Part shown: one piece after another, positions 14,201-29,030 of the stretch
Numbering within the stretch: position 1 is the stretch's first letter
How the letters are laid out: each line of letters starts with the position of its first letter
Source: Kryptolebias marmoratus
Lineage: Eukaryota; Chordata; Actinopteri; Cyprinodontiformes; Rivulidae
Length of the DNA: 64,000 bases
NCBI RefSeq assembly: GCF_001649575.2
Contig: NC_051443.1
Coordinates: forward strand, 23,017,563 to 23,081,562
Reading direction: 5' to 3'
The notes under the pieces: generated by a model
What the model was told of the DNA's origin: nothing
The model's database searches: none
The model's input: the letters and a program-made list of their open reading frames with translations, nothing else
Position numbers and translations under genes: made by a program

Positions 14201-17200
14201 GTTGTTGGAAGATTTATATTTACAATTTTATGTCAGGAGAACTCATGTCAAGTGAGGTGGATTGAGGCCTGAAGCCATCATCTTGAGCTCACCTGGAAAT
14301 GCTTTTTTGCAAAATGCATGGAGCTGAGATTCCACGGCGCACATATTTGTATTTTTTTGTGAATCACGCAGTTGTTTGCATTCTGCTTGACCATATCTGT
14401 TTCCCCATCTAATTGAGGTCTCACAGGTTAATACGGTAAATCTGCTCCGCACTTCCTCCCTCCAGCTTTCATGTGTCAAGTTTTCACCTTGCGAAACTCG
14501 GAAGTCCTCCCCGTCTGGAATGACTCCATCCTGGAGTTGACAAAGCATGAAATAGGGAGGATTGGGCACAGTTGCCAAGGGACTTATTTCCTTCGTGAAA
14601 GGCACACATAGATTTCCATTCCCAAGTATGCACTGTCACAAGCTCTTTGTGTCACTGTTTTGTAGTTTATTTTGCTGCATTAATCCCTCGGGGTGGAGGA
14701 CATGAAAAGTCAACAGCTTATAAAATGAGGGAACTTATTTAAGGTATTTTTAGCACAGCGTATTAAGTCAAATATATATTTTTATTAGATTTTATTGCAA
14801 CAGGACTTTGATTTGCTCTGTCTTGCTTTCAGTAAAAATAAATAATTAAATAAAATACATTAGAGTAGCTGTAATCATCTTTAAGACAACTTCTGCCAAA
14901 CTGTGAAAAAAAGTGTCTTATCATCAAATTTTTTTGTAAACAAAACAGAATAAATTGAAACAATGTATGACTTTTTGCTTTTCAGTTACCTGAAGACATA
15001 ACACTGGCTTATCACTTGAGTTTAGAAACTTTTTTTATGTTGAAATAATTCATAAGAAGCACATCATAAGCCTTCACTTACAAGTTTTGGGCTAAAAGTA
15101 ATTTAAAATTCAGTCAATGGACAAAAAAAAACTTTACTAGCCCTTTGGAAAATTTTATTTAAAGTCAAGACGTAAAATTTTACATAAAAGTTTGGCTGGA
15201 AAATAAAAAAATGTTTGTGTGCTTGGACGTCTCTTAAAATCTGACACATTTACATTTCCCTGGTCACTCCAGCACTTCAAATGTTACCTTTGTTGAGGAA
15301 TCTTTAGGGTATGATTGGATAAATCATTAAGGCAGGAGTGTTACTGTCTGGTTTATATAAAATGTCCTCGATAATGAAATCAGTTTAAAGAATGATCAAA
15401 ACATACAATAACGCAATGGTGTACAATCTAAATACACGCTTATATCAGGTCAATCATAAAATTAAAGTTCCATAACTTATTGGTAGATACCTTTTGGCAG
15501 ATTTTCAAAAACAAGGAGGTTCAAGATCTCTTGATTTGTCTACAATAAAGTTAAATAAATTTTCTCAGAATAGATGGAAGATAAAACTCCTATTCCATTT
15601 CTTTCGCAGAAAAAAAATGTTTCCCCATTTCCCTGGCTTTTTTGCAGTGTTATTGAATATTGAGCCAACTTTAAAATCGTACTTTTAGTTAGTTAAAAAA
15701 ATGGCCTTAACCTTGCTGCTTTCTAAAAAAAAATAAAATAAAATAAAATAAAAACACAGAAACACTGCTCATGAAGCATCATCCAATTCCACATTTTGAA
15801 GATCAGACAAGTAAAAGTCACACAGATTGTTGTATTTTCTCATTTCACCCCTGATGCCACAGCAAAAACAAAGATCTGCTCCATGTACTTTAAAAAAACA
15901 AAACAGTATATGCAATTCCATTTTTCTAGTTTGCCCAGAACCCTCCACTAAGCTCCCCCTCTCAGATCTCCTCAGGTCACGTTTGTCTACCCTCTCTTCA
16001 CCCCCCTTCATATCGTGCTGTCTCTGAGGATTTAAAGCAAAATTAAGTGCAGCGTTTGCTTCTGTGCCATCCAACACTTGGACCTCAGAGGCGTACGGCG
16101 GTCCCACAGTTGGGAGGGAAGATGCTGATGGGACAGCATCAGATGGCCTCTGTCCTCCCACGCAGCCTCCTCGGTTCTCAACATAAACCACTTTTACTTA
16201 ATGAAGGAGGGGGAAAAAAAAGAATCACATTACTGAGAGCGAACCAAGAAACCTCAATTAAAGCTTCAAACAAGACACACATGAGCATTATTGCAGGGTG
16301 AATATTTGATTGAGGGCAGCTTTCTTTATCCCCTGCTCACACAGGAGGAGGAATATTTTAGCTCAGACAGCAAAACACATGTAAACAGCTTTTAGTGCTT
16401 ATAAACAATTCAGCAATATTTTACCAACTGTTTTTTAGATCTATACCCTTTATGAAGATCCTACCACAAGAATAAACTAAGAATCTTTTTTTTAAATCTT
16501 ATCAAAAAGTTATTTTTTGTGAATTCTTATTTAAATGTTCTTACTCAAGAAAACTCAAAAGTTTTGTTTTGTTTTATTGGAGATATGTTTATAATAAGAT
16601 GGTTAGTATGCAGTAGCTATGAGTAGTCAGTATCTTACCTGCAGTAGACAGCAGTCAGAATGATTTCAGTTTGGAGAATCAGAGAGAAAATTTAATGGAA
16701 GAGTTGAGGTGCTACTCAGAAAAGCATCTGTGCAAAAGTGAATTTCTAATATCTAAAACAAGTCAAAATCTATTAAGTTTATAGCTGTTCAAATTTACTT
16801 TTTTAACCTTTTACACTTTTGCATCAAACAGTATTTAAATCAAAATACATTGTTATTTACCTTGAATAGGTTTAAATAAATTATGGACTATAAACAATGC
16901 TCAGTGTGTAGATTCACATCTAATGTTTAAGCTGTCATTTCTCCTTCTTGCAAAATAAATTTGTAAAGCAATAATTGGTGATACAGTGCAGAGGCAAGAT
17001 TCTGTGTGTGATCTCTGATAGCATGATGAGCAGAGGAGGCTCCTCTCCACAGCAGCTGCCTGTTTCACTGCTGGCTGCTGGTCTAATTAAAGGTCAGTTA
17101 GCTTGCTGGGTGCCAAAACAATATCAACAGATTAAAGGGAAATGCCACTTAAACAGCACATCACTTTGGAGGTTTGCTAACACCGGGCATTGTGTCTTCT

Positions 17201-18075
17201 TGCTTGGAACAAACAAAGAAAAACAGACTCCTCTTCAGGAAGCATATGTAGAAGATAACAAGATGACTCTCGCTTGACAAAGTTTAGAGTTTGAGGCAGT
17301 TTTTATCTAAACTCTGTGCTCGTTTTTCTCCTCAGTGAGCATGACTTGGGTGAGGACGACATCTATGACTGTGTGCCGTGTGATGACGACGGGGATGACA
17401 TCTATGAGGACATCATTAAGGTGGAAGTACGACAACCCATGGTGAGATCTTTGTACTGAAGCGTCCGTTCTTGACGGTCTCATTATCTCAGTATGAGAGA
17501 CTCCAAATTCCCTGTCTGTGTGTGTATGACTGAAGCATGGATAGGTTTCTGTGGAGCATCATCACAGGAGGAGGTGTGCAACTAGGAGGCAGGGAGCAGC
17601 TCTTATCTCATTTTATTTGGCAAAGAATAGCTCCTATCCTAAACGGAAATGGCAAGGCATTTGACAATACTGGAAACTGAAAGTTCAATGGTAATTTGAA
17701 TGGGACTTGCAGCTCTTCACTAAAATCAGAAATAATTCTCAGAATCTAAGCTTAGAATTAAGAAATATGGTGTTCAGCATGCCCCAGGCAGGAAAAGCCT
17801 CCACAGTGCCCAGTGTGCATCTCAAACTGCAAAAGTTTGATCATGAAATATTCTCCTTTGCAACTAGTTATAGAATCACATGGACTCATGCACACAGATT
17901 TTCTTTGCATATACACCAGACTTCTTGTGCGACGCTTGTATCTGAAGCCATTTAATTACTCTATAGACCCATTGCATGCTTTTGTTTTGATTCTGGATTT
18001 CCATACATGTGCAGTACACTGATTGGCACATAACAAAACAGGACAGTATCCAAATTTGAATAAACCAGGAGCTGA

Positions 18076-18149
<74 letters not shown>

Positions 18150-21100
18150 CATTCAGACAACATTGTTTCACAAGAAAGTTGTGATAAATTAACTTTTTGG
18201 GGTGATATGTCCATATATAATTTTAAAAAAGTGCTTGGATGTTATTGTCATCAAGTAAAGTGGCCAAATGTTTTCCGTTTGGTTAGAATTACATGATCAA
18301 CTCCCTGGGACTTTACACACAAGAGACTGGACCATTATAGATATTTCTGCTCCAGGCATGTACAGTTTTTTGCAAGTAATTGATGTCTCTGTGCCCTAAT
18401 GGCTCTCTGCCAGTTTAGTTTTTGCTCTTTTTTTCTTTTAGGAATCTGTACATAGTAATGCCTGGCGTTTCTTTCCATTTATTTGTCAAGCTTTCCCTAG
18501 TTTTCAATCACTACTTCAATATTTTGTGCGTCTTTGCCCGTCAGTGGAAATCCAAGACAGCACAGTGTGTGCTTGAAACATCACACTGCATCGGGTCTAT
18601 TGAGTAGAGTCTGGATGTCGTATTTTGTAAGCAAATTCTATTGTGTATTTATTAATGCATTCAGAACTGTCCCAGCTAATTTATTCTCTACTAGCTGCTG
18701 TCCCCCACAGAGCTGCTTTCACTTGTGTCTTGTGTTTTTATTGGGTGTAAGTTTTGTAAAATGTGGTATGTTGTAAAATATTCAGTTCCCTTTAAAACTA
18801 ACAAAAACAGCAAGGCCATTTTTTTTTCTTTTCTTTTTCTTTTGCTGTGCACTAAAAACATTTGATAACAGAGATAAATATGAGACAAGAGATAACTCTG
18901 TTTATGGAATAATTTTTGCTACTCTTTCATGACTGCCAGCCATGTTTTTGCCCCTCTGGCTGTGTGTGCATCCTGTAATGTTTGCAAGCAAGCAAAAAAA
19001 GAAACCCATTTACTAAATTTTCCATAAACTGATTTGAAGGTTTTTTTTTTTTGTTTTTGCATGATTCCCTTTTACCATGAAGGTAAAATCGAATATTGCA
19101 TTATGAAAATGCAATAAGGCTAAAAGTGCTTGAGGAATCATCTGTTTATTTTCTGCTTGTGGTCTACATTACTCGTGTTATACAGCATTTACATGAACAC
19201 ACCTCCACTAAGTGTTTATTTAAAAACTAGTGTTAAATTTCTCACTTGCTTTGCCCCCCCATCATGCTGCAGATCAGATACATGCAGGTGAGTGCTGCTA
19301 TGTTTGTGCCTCACAACACAATTTCCCTCATCGCTTCATTTCAAACATTTCAAAGACCCGACCAGCCACTTAGGTTGGTGACCCATGCATGGTGGCAGCA
19401 GAGACCCCATCTGGTTCAAAGTGTGACTCATGGCTCGTGACTTCAGCTCGATGACTGCACTGTTAAGTGATGTCAGTAAGCGCCACCATCTGCTACAACA
19501 AACTTTGTTGTGTTGGCTGCGTGCCCCACTTCTTGTTTTGTCTTCCATTAATTACATGCTGGAACAAAGCCTGCACCGGACTTTCGGTTTTACGTTGTTT
19601 GCGCCAGTTTTTGTCTTATCCACAATGATAATCTGAGCCAAATCTGCTACAGATGGCTGACTTACTGGTTCCTTAGCTGAGATGTTGTTTTATGTGTCAC
19701 AACGTAGAAAATATATGTTAAACTTGAAAGCATTCATGTCCCAACGTGCTTTTTGTTTTTAAAGAAATGTCGCATGTAGTGTAAATAGAACATCTTTCAA
19801 ACACATTTTAGCTTGCCATGTTGCTATTTTACTCATAGAAATTTGCATCAACACAGTCACAATTTTTTGTTTGTTTGTTTATTAGGGATAAGAAACTGAA
19901 TTGATAAAGTTATGAAAGTATTCAGACCCTTTTTTATAAAGGTTGACAGTAAAGACCTTTGCCCTTACTGTCAAAATAAACATTTTTTGGGTTTGTCATT
20001 GAGAATAACTGTGTGCAATTTGATGATTGAAAAATAAACTGAATCCAGCAAGCTGTTCCAAGTGTTTAAAATGCCCTTTTGCACAAAATACATTACATAC
20101 ACTCCCGCACACGGACACGGCATGGCCTCATGAATCATGCAATCTGTTAAAAGTGATATTTTTTTTCTTCATATATTCCTTATCTCCCCAACAGCATGCT
20201 TGTTCTCATAATTTATCAACTTTATAGTCATCATTTGCACTTTCTATATTTGTTCTGTTGAATCACAAACACTCAGTGACACTCTAAAGCTCATTTACGT
20301 ACATGCTTCTTATCTTTTTAAAATAAATATTTCATTCAGTATGGTCTTAAAAATCAATTAGCTAATCCAATGTACCCAAGACTTCATAGAGAAAAATATA
20401 TTGAAATAAGTGAGTGACTTATTCTGATGAAACAATGTGTAACTGATGATTAAAACCTGCTTATGTTGTGTATTCGTATTTGCACAGCAGTGTTTTCCTG
20501 AAGATATAATTATATTTATTTATGCTCTTATCCTTGCTGTAGAAAATGGGTATGACAGAAGATGACAAGAGAAACTGCTGCTTAGTTGAGATCCAGCAGA
20601 CTGAAGCCAAGTACTACAAGACTTTAGAGGACATAGAAAAGGTGAGTTTAAGTTTGACAATAAGTGTGCGTTTTCTCCTTGACCTCGAACGTGGAGCAAT
20701 GGTTTCCTTTTGCCACCTGTTAGCTGTCAGTGTGTCATGTCTCAGCATGGAAATGTCAAGTATCGGCAGATTCATTTGGGAGCACAAATGTCACAAGAGC
20801 TGATCAATAAGGTTATTATTGGCTGAGGCCCAACAGAAGACACTGATCCCTGGAGCTTTATGTGCACATTAAAGGTGCCAAAGGATGCCAAGAGAATAGC
20901 AGCAGGAATTGGATTTCTTAATATTGCAAAAGGCAAAAACAATTCAGAGTGTTTCTACCCATCTAGAAGTTAATGACGATTGAGTGTGTTTTATTCACTG
21001 TTGTTCAGTTTTGGTGGAAAAAGAAGTGATTACAGTTTTATTCTATGCCAAAGATGCTGAATGTATCGGTCCACCTAATCAGCAGGTCTGGTCAGTGCAA

Positions 21101-24100
21101 ACGTTACTGCGGACTGATACGTTCACAGCTTAAGTGCATTAGCATGAATTGGTCTATGCTAAGCACTTATACATTTTACTACGTAAATGTATATGGTATT
21201 ATTTGGTTGAAAAAACTGACTAAATAAACAGTGTCACGGAAAAGTATATAGATTTTGGCTACCTCCATAACTGTAGAATAGTTTGTAAATAACTGTATAA
21301 TGCAAATTTGACAGCAATGCATGAACTGCACTGAAGGTTTTAAGATTGGAGTTGTTTTAAGACAACAGCAATCAACTGCAATCTTTGCCCACTCAAACTA
21401 GCCATTAGCTTGTCAGTCTGGTCAGAATAAAGCTCTGTTTTTTAAAACTGAGGCCATTCGAAGAGCTAGTTACAACAGTTAAGATATTACCACAGAACCT
21501 CACTTCAGTAAAAATAAACTATCGCTCCAAAAGCTGTAAATTCACACACATATAAACACTTCTGTTTTCTCTGTATAATATTAAATAACTGTTGAGATGA
21601 GTGCTGCTAACACATCAGTTTCAGCGTTGGCAGATTTCATCTGCGATTTGATGGGGCGCCATAAATCACCTGCTCCACTAATTTCATTAAAGCAAATGTG
21701 CATTCTGTGTTTCCCACATCAGAGCAACATGAGAGTAAATGAGAATAAATATGCCTCTTATTATCAGAGGACTCGTAAAGCTTAATTGAGTTGGGGTTTA
21801 TAAAGTCTGTCATTTTTACGTTGCTTCTAAGTCTATCTATTTGTTATCATTACGATGATGAAATGCGACGACCATAAAGCAGAGTTGGGGAAATCAGAGG
21901 CAGGTTTTTCCTGTCTTCTGCAACCTGCACAACAGTTCTGTGCAGTTATCGCTCTTTGTGTTACAGCTTCAAAGTAAATTACTTGATATATGTTGCCTTC
22001 CCTTTTTTACAGTGTACTGTATTGATTTCTGCTAAAAGCCTGAACAGAGCTTTGTTTCATTTTATAAGCACATTGGAAAAAAAGTTGGCACTTTCATTGT
22101 AGGAAAAAAATTATCGATTTCAGCTTTTTTTTTTTAATTTTATGAACGTCACTGATTTGTCTCTCACTTCCCTTCAAGAATTACATGATCCCGTTGAAGC
22201 AAGTCTTCACCCCACAAGAAATGGAGGCTATTTTTGTCAATCTTGAGGTAAGCTGCCGGTCAACTGAAGAGCAAAATCTGCCTTCGCAGCATGTCTGAAT
22301 GTGCCTCACACCAGGTGAATAGTTCAGTTTGTGTAAGGAAGCTGATTGAATGACATGTTGTGTTGATGTATATGTATCGTACACAAGGAGTGTATAGTCT
22401 CAAAATTAATCACTTGATATGTTGGTAAATTTTCATCACATTTAATTTGCTTTGATTGAAACCTGAAAGCTTTTTTTTTACATGTTGCTCCAAAATGCAC
22501 CCCAGGTGTTTGATTACGTTCAGATCAAGTGATTCTGGAGGTTATTCCATGGGTTCTGTGTTACTGCTGGACCACATTTAAAATACTACAACTGTGGGAA
22601 TCAGCAAGTTCTCATCCTGGATCATGACAGCACCATTGGGAAGCAGATGGTCACCCAAAATTGACACATAATTTTTTTTTTAAGTAACCCTGTCATGAAA
22701 TGCTTTTACAGGAGCAAGATAATTCCACAAATGGCGACCCATCATTGAACCGCCTCCTTGCTTTACAAATGAGGTCAAACAATCAGGCTAAAAGGCTTCT
22801 TTGGGCATTATTTATAGACACAGTATTCCTCCTGAACAAGACGGAATATAGAAGCATCAAGGATAAGTGAAAGAAGATGACTTTCTTTAACTGGTCCAAT
22901 CCTCATTTTTCTATGGTCTTTGCATCATTCTGAAAAGGTTTAACATTGGATGTCCTTCCGAATTATGCAGCTCATTTAATGTTTTTTTATTTAAATGCTT
23001 CCATAGCGAGATCAAGGCTGGTGCGAGAGCTGATTTTAACGGATTCTATAGAAAAACCTCATGACTGGTTTGTTTTTTGACAACCTATAAAGCCAGCTTT
23101 GATGCATTACATTATGTCACATCTCTTTCTCTGTTTTTGACCCTCCTTTTTTCTTATTTAACCATGTTAATGAAGTGTTTCTTTAATAACAAACATGTCA
23201 GCTGTAGTCAGTCCAACATGGTGTAAAATACTCTGTGTATATTCACATTATTGCTTGCCTATTCCAGAGTGATATCTTGTTGTTTTTTATCTTTCCTCAG
23301 GATATAATCAGAGTCCACTTTGCCCTCTTACGAGCAATCGACCTGAACATGGCCAGTGGAGGAAGTGGCCTTGGAAAGATATTCCTTGACTTTAAGGAAA
23401 GGTTAGTGTCCTGAAATCTGCACTGTGTGTTCAAACACGTGTTGCTCTCATTTTGTGTTCAGGACCAAAATCCAGTTATATTCTAAAGGTAGAAGCTTTT
23501 TGTTCCTTTACCCATAGAAGACTGAATTGCATTGAGTATCTACAGACCATTGATTGGATTAGTGCTCAAAAAAATAAGTGAATTAAAAATAAAAACCATT
23601 TGTGGAAAAAAAAAGCTGAGATAGCATGCAACCAATTGTTCTCGACTGACCCAAAACCATCAGATTAAATGCATTTAGTACATTATCTTGTCAGTCATGA
23701 TCCTTTTCTCTCTATTTTACAAGATCACTTTTACATAATATTCTTCTGCATTCATTATTCATTGCTTCAGTTTTGAAACCATTGTGTATTCAATTTTTAG
23801 TAATAGATTAGATTTTAGTTTGTCAAATGAGCAACAGAGGGCTCGTCCAGTGGCAGAGTGGTTTGGGTACTTTTCACAAAGGCACAAGTGCCATCATGCA
23901 GTGAGTCCCTGGTTTGACTACAGGCCAGCTGAACTTTTATTGCCCGTCCCTCCTCTGCCATCTCTATCTTCTCTTTCTTTCCTTCTACTCTAAAAAAAGA
24001 ACCCACAACAACAAAAAATGATCTTTCATAAATTAAATATAACCTCCAAGAAAACAGTCACATGCTTCATCTTTTTCTGGAAAGTGTATTTGAATACAAA

Positions 24101-27100
24101 TGTTAATATTCACATTAGGCGCTCAGAATGTTTCATTTGTTAAAAAATAGTAGGAAGTTTCTGCAGAGTTGGGATTGGAATACACGGTGAAGGTGGGGGA
24201 AAAACTTTGGAATAAATAGGGATTTCTCTTTGATTGCCATCTTGCACAGCTGCAGAGCAACGTGTGGATAATTTGCACCCTCGACGGGAGCAGTGATTTG
24301 CTTCCCTGCTGGGCTGAGTGCGACTGCTTCATAGGTAATGGTAATGATGGTGATGATAGGTTCTGGCTTGGGTCATGATTCCGTACGCAGCCTCAGAAAT
24401 GGCAGGCTCCTCAAATAATACAGCCATTACTGCAAGAGTGAGTCACTCACCTCTCTGCATGTGTGTATGTAAGTCCCTGTTCTTGCATATGTAAGTACAT
24501 ATTATTGCACTTCTGTGCACAGGGTTCCTGATAGCAGTTTTTCTTTTTCCTCTTGATGTTTCCAACTTGAAACAGTTACAGTATTTCTTTGTGCAGCATC
24601 AGTTTGAACGGGTAATAAGCTCTTGTAAGTGAAAACTAGAGTCATATCATTTGTTAGGCTTATCTGACTCTAAAATCTTATTGAGCAGTGATTTATTTTT
24701 TTTAATAGTCTTGGATGAAGTTAAGTTGCCAGAGCTTATTTTCCTTTTTATTGGTGGTTTTATATTTTTGGTGGAACTTTGTGATGTACTTGATTCTCCT
24801 GCAGCAAAAAGTCATACAGTCTAGCATCTATTAACCCCTTAGTCCCTATGTCTATTTTTGTGAAATATGCTTGAAAATAACATGCTCCCAGTACAGGGGC
24901 CACTAGTGATGTAGGGGTTATTCAGTGTGAACAGTTTGGCATTTACCAATCATTTATGATGGCTAAAAATTGCACAGTGTGAGTCAGGCACTGGACACAT
25001 CTGACTCTAATCTCCTATTACACAGTGGTTAAAAATCTTTTGCAAATAGCCCCAAAAGAGATCTAGATAGTTGTAAATCCATGGAAAGGTCTAAGCAGAC
25101 ATTGCAAGAAACTAAAGCCAGTTTTTTGGACATTCTCGGTCTCACATGCAGCCCTGCAGAAACGGAGCAAAAGATTAAAAACAACTTAACATTTACCTTC
25201 CTTTCATAAACAAATTTGCTGATCAAACTCCACCCATTGTTACTGTTTACCTTTTAGTGACATTCTCCAAAATGTGACGCAGGGTTATTTTAAGAAAATG
25301 ATTCCTTTGATTTGAGGATGCTCTGCGTCGCGGGCTTTCACTCTCTACCGGTGATTGACATGTATACCTACCTCGTTTCAAGCCTCCACAAAGTCTTGTG
25401 TCTCTGCAGCGATAAACAAATGTAACCACGGGATTTGGACGCATGCAGCAGAGCTTTTCACAGGCATCTCAGCAGTTTTCCTGAGGACCCGGCTTGGCAT
25501 AATTAATTTGGTTATCTGTGCTTGTAAGTCGCTGTGACCTTTACAACAATGTGCTTGTGTCTTTTTTTTTTCCCCCTCACGTTGGAGCAAAAGATGAAAA
25601 GCCCTTTTTGTGTGTTTGTCATTGAACTGGAAGCCATGCTGAAAATGTCACTGTTTTATCTTCCCAGTTCTTAAACGGCCAGGCCCAGGCTGAATGGAAA
25701 AAAGTGCACTCAAAGGAATCCCTATAAACTAAATGGGCATCTAAATGCCCTCTTGTTGATATACTCATTTGCAACATTCTCCAACTCATTTCCGGAGTAA
25801 TTTGGCTCCCAGATATACAGGCGGCGCCTAATCATAGTCGCACTATGGGCCTCTTTAGAGAGGGTCTTTGCTCTGTGTTCTCCTTCATTTGCTGTTTGCT
25901 GGTTTTGTTGAGTGGAGGTGAGGGGGTCCCAGTGCCATGTGTCACAGAATATTAACCGGCTCCACAGCCTGTCACTTCTGCTTTGCTTGGAGATCTCCTC
26001 AGTTGTCTGACTCAGCTTGCTGCACTCCACAAGGGTGAGGGTGAATGCCCTGGGCACAGTTACCCAAAATTGTGTTTTCTGTGAAATAACATGCACAGCA
26101 GCATCCTCATTACGGAAGAGGCCAGCACAGCAGGATAATATCACTAGCAAAGGAAAGAATAGAAGTTTTAACTGCTTCGGCAAAACCCAGTGGAAAATTG
26201 TCTCAAACATTTCTGCTATTTAGAGGTTGCTGCTTTGCTTCTTCTATTACTTCTTAGCCATGCAGACTAATTTTGCCAGCTGGACAGCTATAGAATTTCT
26301 AACAACATTTGCCAATTTACTTTCCAAGCAAGTTTTATCTTTGTTGCTTCCCTGAATATATAATCCCCTTATAATCATCTTAAATTATTTTATATATATT
26401 TGGCCAAAGGTTTTGGCTGCTTTCAATTTATTAAGGAAGACAATAAACATTTGCTCAAATATGCAAAGGAGACCACAAACAAAGCATATTTTTGAGTTGA
26501 GGAAGTTAAAGATTGATTCAAATGTCCTTCCAACCTTCAGGACAACCACTTTCTATATTTTAAGGTTATAGGACTTCTTTCCTAGTAGGATTAAAAATGA
26601 TTAGCAGTTAGGTTAGTTGTTAGTAATATAAAGAAGGTCTGTGTTCTGCAGCAATGATTGCTGACAGGATGGGAAAATACATGTATGAAGCAGTTTTCCT
26701 GTCTGTCATTAGTGCTTTTGTTACTCTGCCTGTTTAACAAAAAGAGGACAAAGCCACGGTTTAAAGGCTGTTAGAAAAAGTGTTCTTCTCAAAATTTCCT
26801 CTTCAAAATACTGGATAATTTTTCATAAATGCAGAGGTTGAACTCAAGCTGTTTGGTGCTGAGAGAGAAGCACACAAAGGTTTTGTCCGAGCTTGTAAAC
26901 AGCTGCCTGCAGCTGCAAAAACAATAAATGGGTCAAATGTGCTGGAAAACTGAAACTGTGACAATGAGCTTCTTTTGAACAGAGCCAGATGAGCACATGA
27001 ATTAAACTTAATTAGTTTCATTCACTTGGTTCTTCCTATTGTTGTAAGGGCCTTTTGTCCCCATGTGGTGTGGTTTTCCCATTAGGTCCATGCACTAACA

Positions 27101-28983
27101 AATTGAAACAGAGCATGCAAATTGGTTCCATAAAATATCGTCTTCACACACATATGCTTTAGTAATAGTGTTAAACAAAAAAAAATGGGGAATGTTGGCA
27201 CACTTGCTGAAACTTATTTATTATTGATGTTTTGATCAAACTTGATTTTTTGTGATTTCAAACAATTGAACAACAGAGAACGCTCCCAGCTATATGGTAC
27301 CTGCCAAATGGACCAAAAGGTCCGGGAAGCTACGCTTCTGGGAAATCTCAAGACATAAGGGACCAGAAGGGACATGTAGTCCTGCCAGTGACTTTTGGGT
27401 CTTCTGCAAGGTTTTCTCCTTGTGGGATGCCTGAACTACCTCAGCTGATTCCTTTAGATGTAGAAGGAAAGCATCTCTGCTCTAAGCTCACCCTGGATGA
27501 TGAAGGCTGAACCTTGCCACCCAGCGGTCGCTTGTATCCATAATCTTGTTCTTTCAGTCATGATCCAAATAAGTAAGTGTTAGAATGTAGATGTGCCAGT
27601 AAAATGCAAGAGACTCCTACATACTTAAACTCTTCCACTTGAGAGGAAGACTAATCCCTAATTCAAAGGGAGCATTCCACCCCTGTCCAGTTGAACACAG
27701 TGGACTCGGACTCAAAGCTGATTTGTACCCTGGCTGCTTCACACATTGCTGTGAACCATTCTAGTGCACACTGGAGATCATGGCTTGAAAAGACACACAG
27801 AACTACATTGTCTGCAAAAAGCAGACATGAGACCTTGAGATTCTCTGCATTCCATTTGTCCTCACTGTGCCTTAAGCTCCTGTCCATGAACACCTCAAAA
27901 CATATTTTAGACAAAGGGCAGCCCTGGTGGAGTCCAGCCTTCCTTGGGAGCAAACTCAACTTTGTGCTGAAACGTCAGAAACAGCTCTTGTACAGGAACT
28001 GGATAGGCCATCAAATCGACCCCAAGAGAACACCTTGGAGGACATGGTCATAAACCTTCTCCAAAAACACGTGAACTGAACAATCCGACTCCCATGACCC
28101 TCTCAGAAACTCAAAAGTAAAGATCTGCCCCACAGTTCCATGTTCTGGATGAATCCCATGATCCAGGTGGGGCATAGTGTGCTTTAAGTGTATGTTAAAT
28201 TAAAAATAAAAAAAACTATTACAGGGAGAAAAATAATTCTAAGCAGCATTCACCACTAAACAAAACATAGATTTATAATATACACATTTATGCAATGCCT
28301 ATCATTCATAGTAGTGTGTCAGGTACTTCGTTATATGCTTAGAATCAATTTGCACAGCTTGAATCAATAAGCACACCAATATCAAATATGTATTTTTATG
28401 TCGTAGCATATGTTAGGTCATATATGTTTTATATATATATATATGTATGTTATAAATAATATAACATGCATTATTATGTTATTTAAACAAATGTTACGCA
28501 TCTATCTCACCAGTTCTAAAGCTTTTATTACCGTTCCTTCTTTCATTTGAGATGCTGTATTCTTTGACATTACCATCTTGGAACAGTTTTGTAACAGAAA
28601 CCGTCATGTCTCATTATGTCCTGACTTGCATCTTTGGTATGTGCCGCCATATCTTTGTGACACTGCACGGTCCATCTGCTGTCTTATAATTGATCAAGGC
28701 CCCCATTAATCTCAATCTCTGTCCTCCCCAGAGGAGCGGGGGCTGAGAGAACTGTCTCCTCGAGGGTGGATCAAGTCTTAATCAGCACCTTGTTAGGCCA
28801 AGGCTTAAGCAATGCTGGAGCCTCCCTACAGGGGGTGTGGGGGTTATTCAGACCACTGCCAGTAAAGCTCCAGTCATTACTGTAGATCTCTGGATGGTCA
28901 TGTGAGTTTGGACAGGAGTGTGAAGTTTTAGGGTGAATTTGAACTTTGTACATCCTCTGAGTTCTACAGCCTCTACAGTTTTA

Positions 28984-29030
<47 letters not shown>

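Larger units (their letters stand above)
8283..17335. other. VAV2 intron, 9.1 kb
   Basis: No coding exon was recognised. It contains a teleost dispersed repeat at 9000-9300, a copy of a second dispersed family at about 9330-9640, and a LINE remnant at 12505-12805. A 140-codon minus-strand open frame at 15769-16191 shows no recognisable domain or splice context and is treated as chance. The rest is AT-rich and unremarkable. Confidence 0.75.

Noticed and set aside
14243..14605. 120-codon minus-strand frame
   Set aside because: No domain or homology recognised; isolated in an intron.
15769..16191. 140-codon minus-strand open frame
   Set aside because: No recognisable domain, no supporting splice context, low-complexity and Ser/Gly-rich; most likely a chance frame in an intron.
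23836..23925. Possible tRNA gene
   Set aside because: A-box-like sequence is good but the B box is mutated, no clover-leaf can be drawn, and the CT-rich tail marks it as a SINE.
25722..26210. 162-codon minus-strand open frame
   Set aside because: Longest uninterrupted frame without N, but no family resemblance or conserved motif; intronic chance frame.
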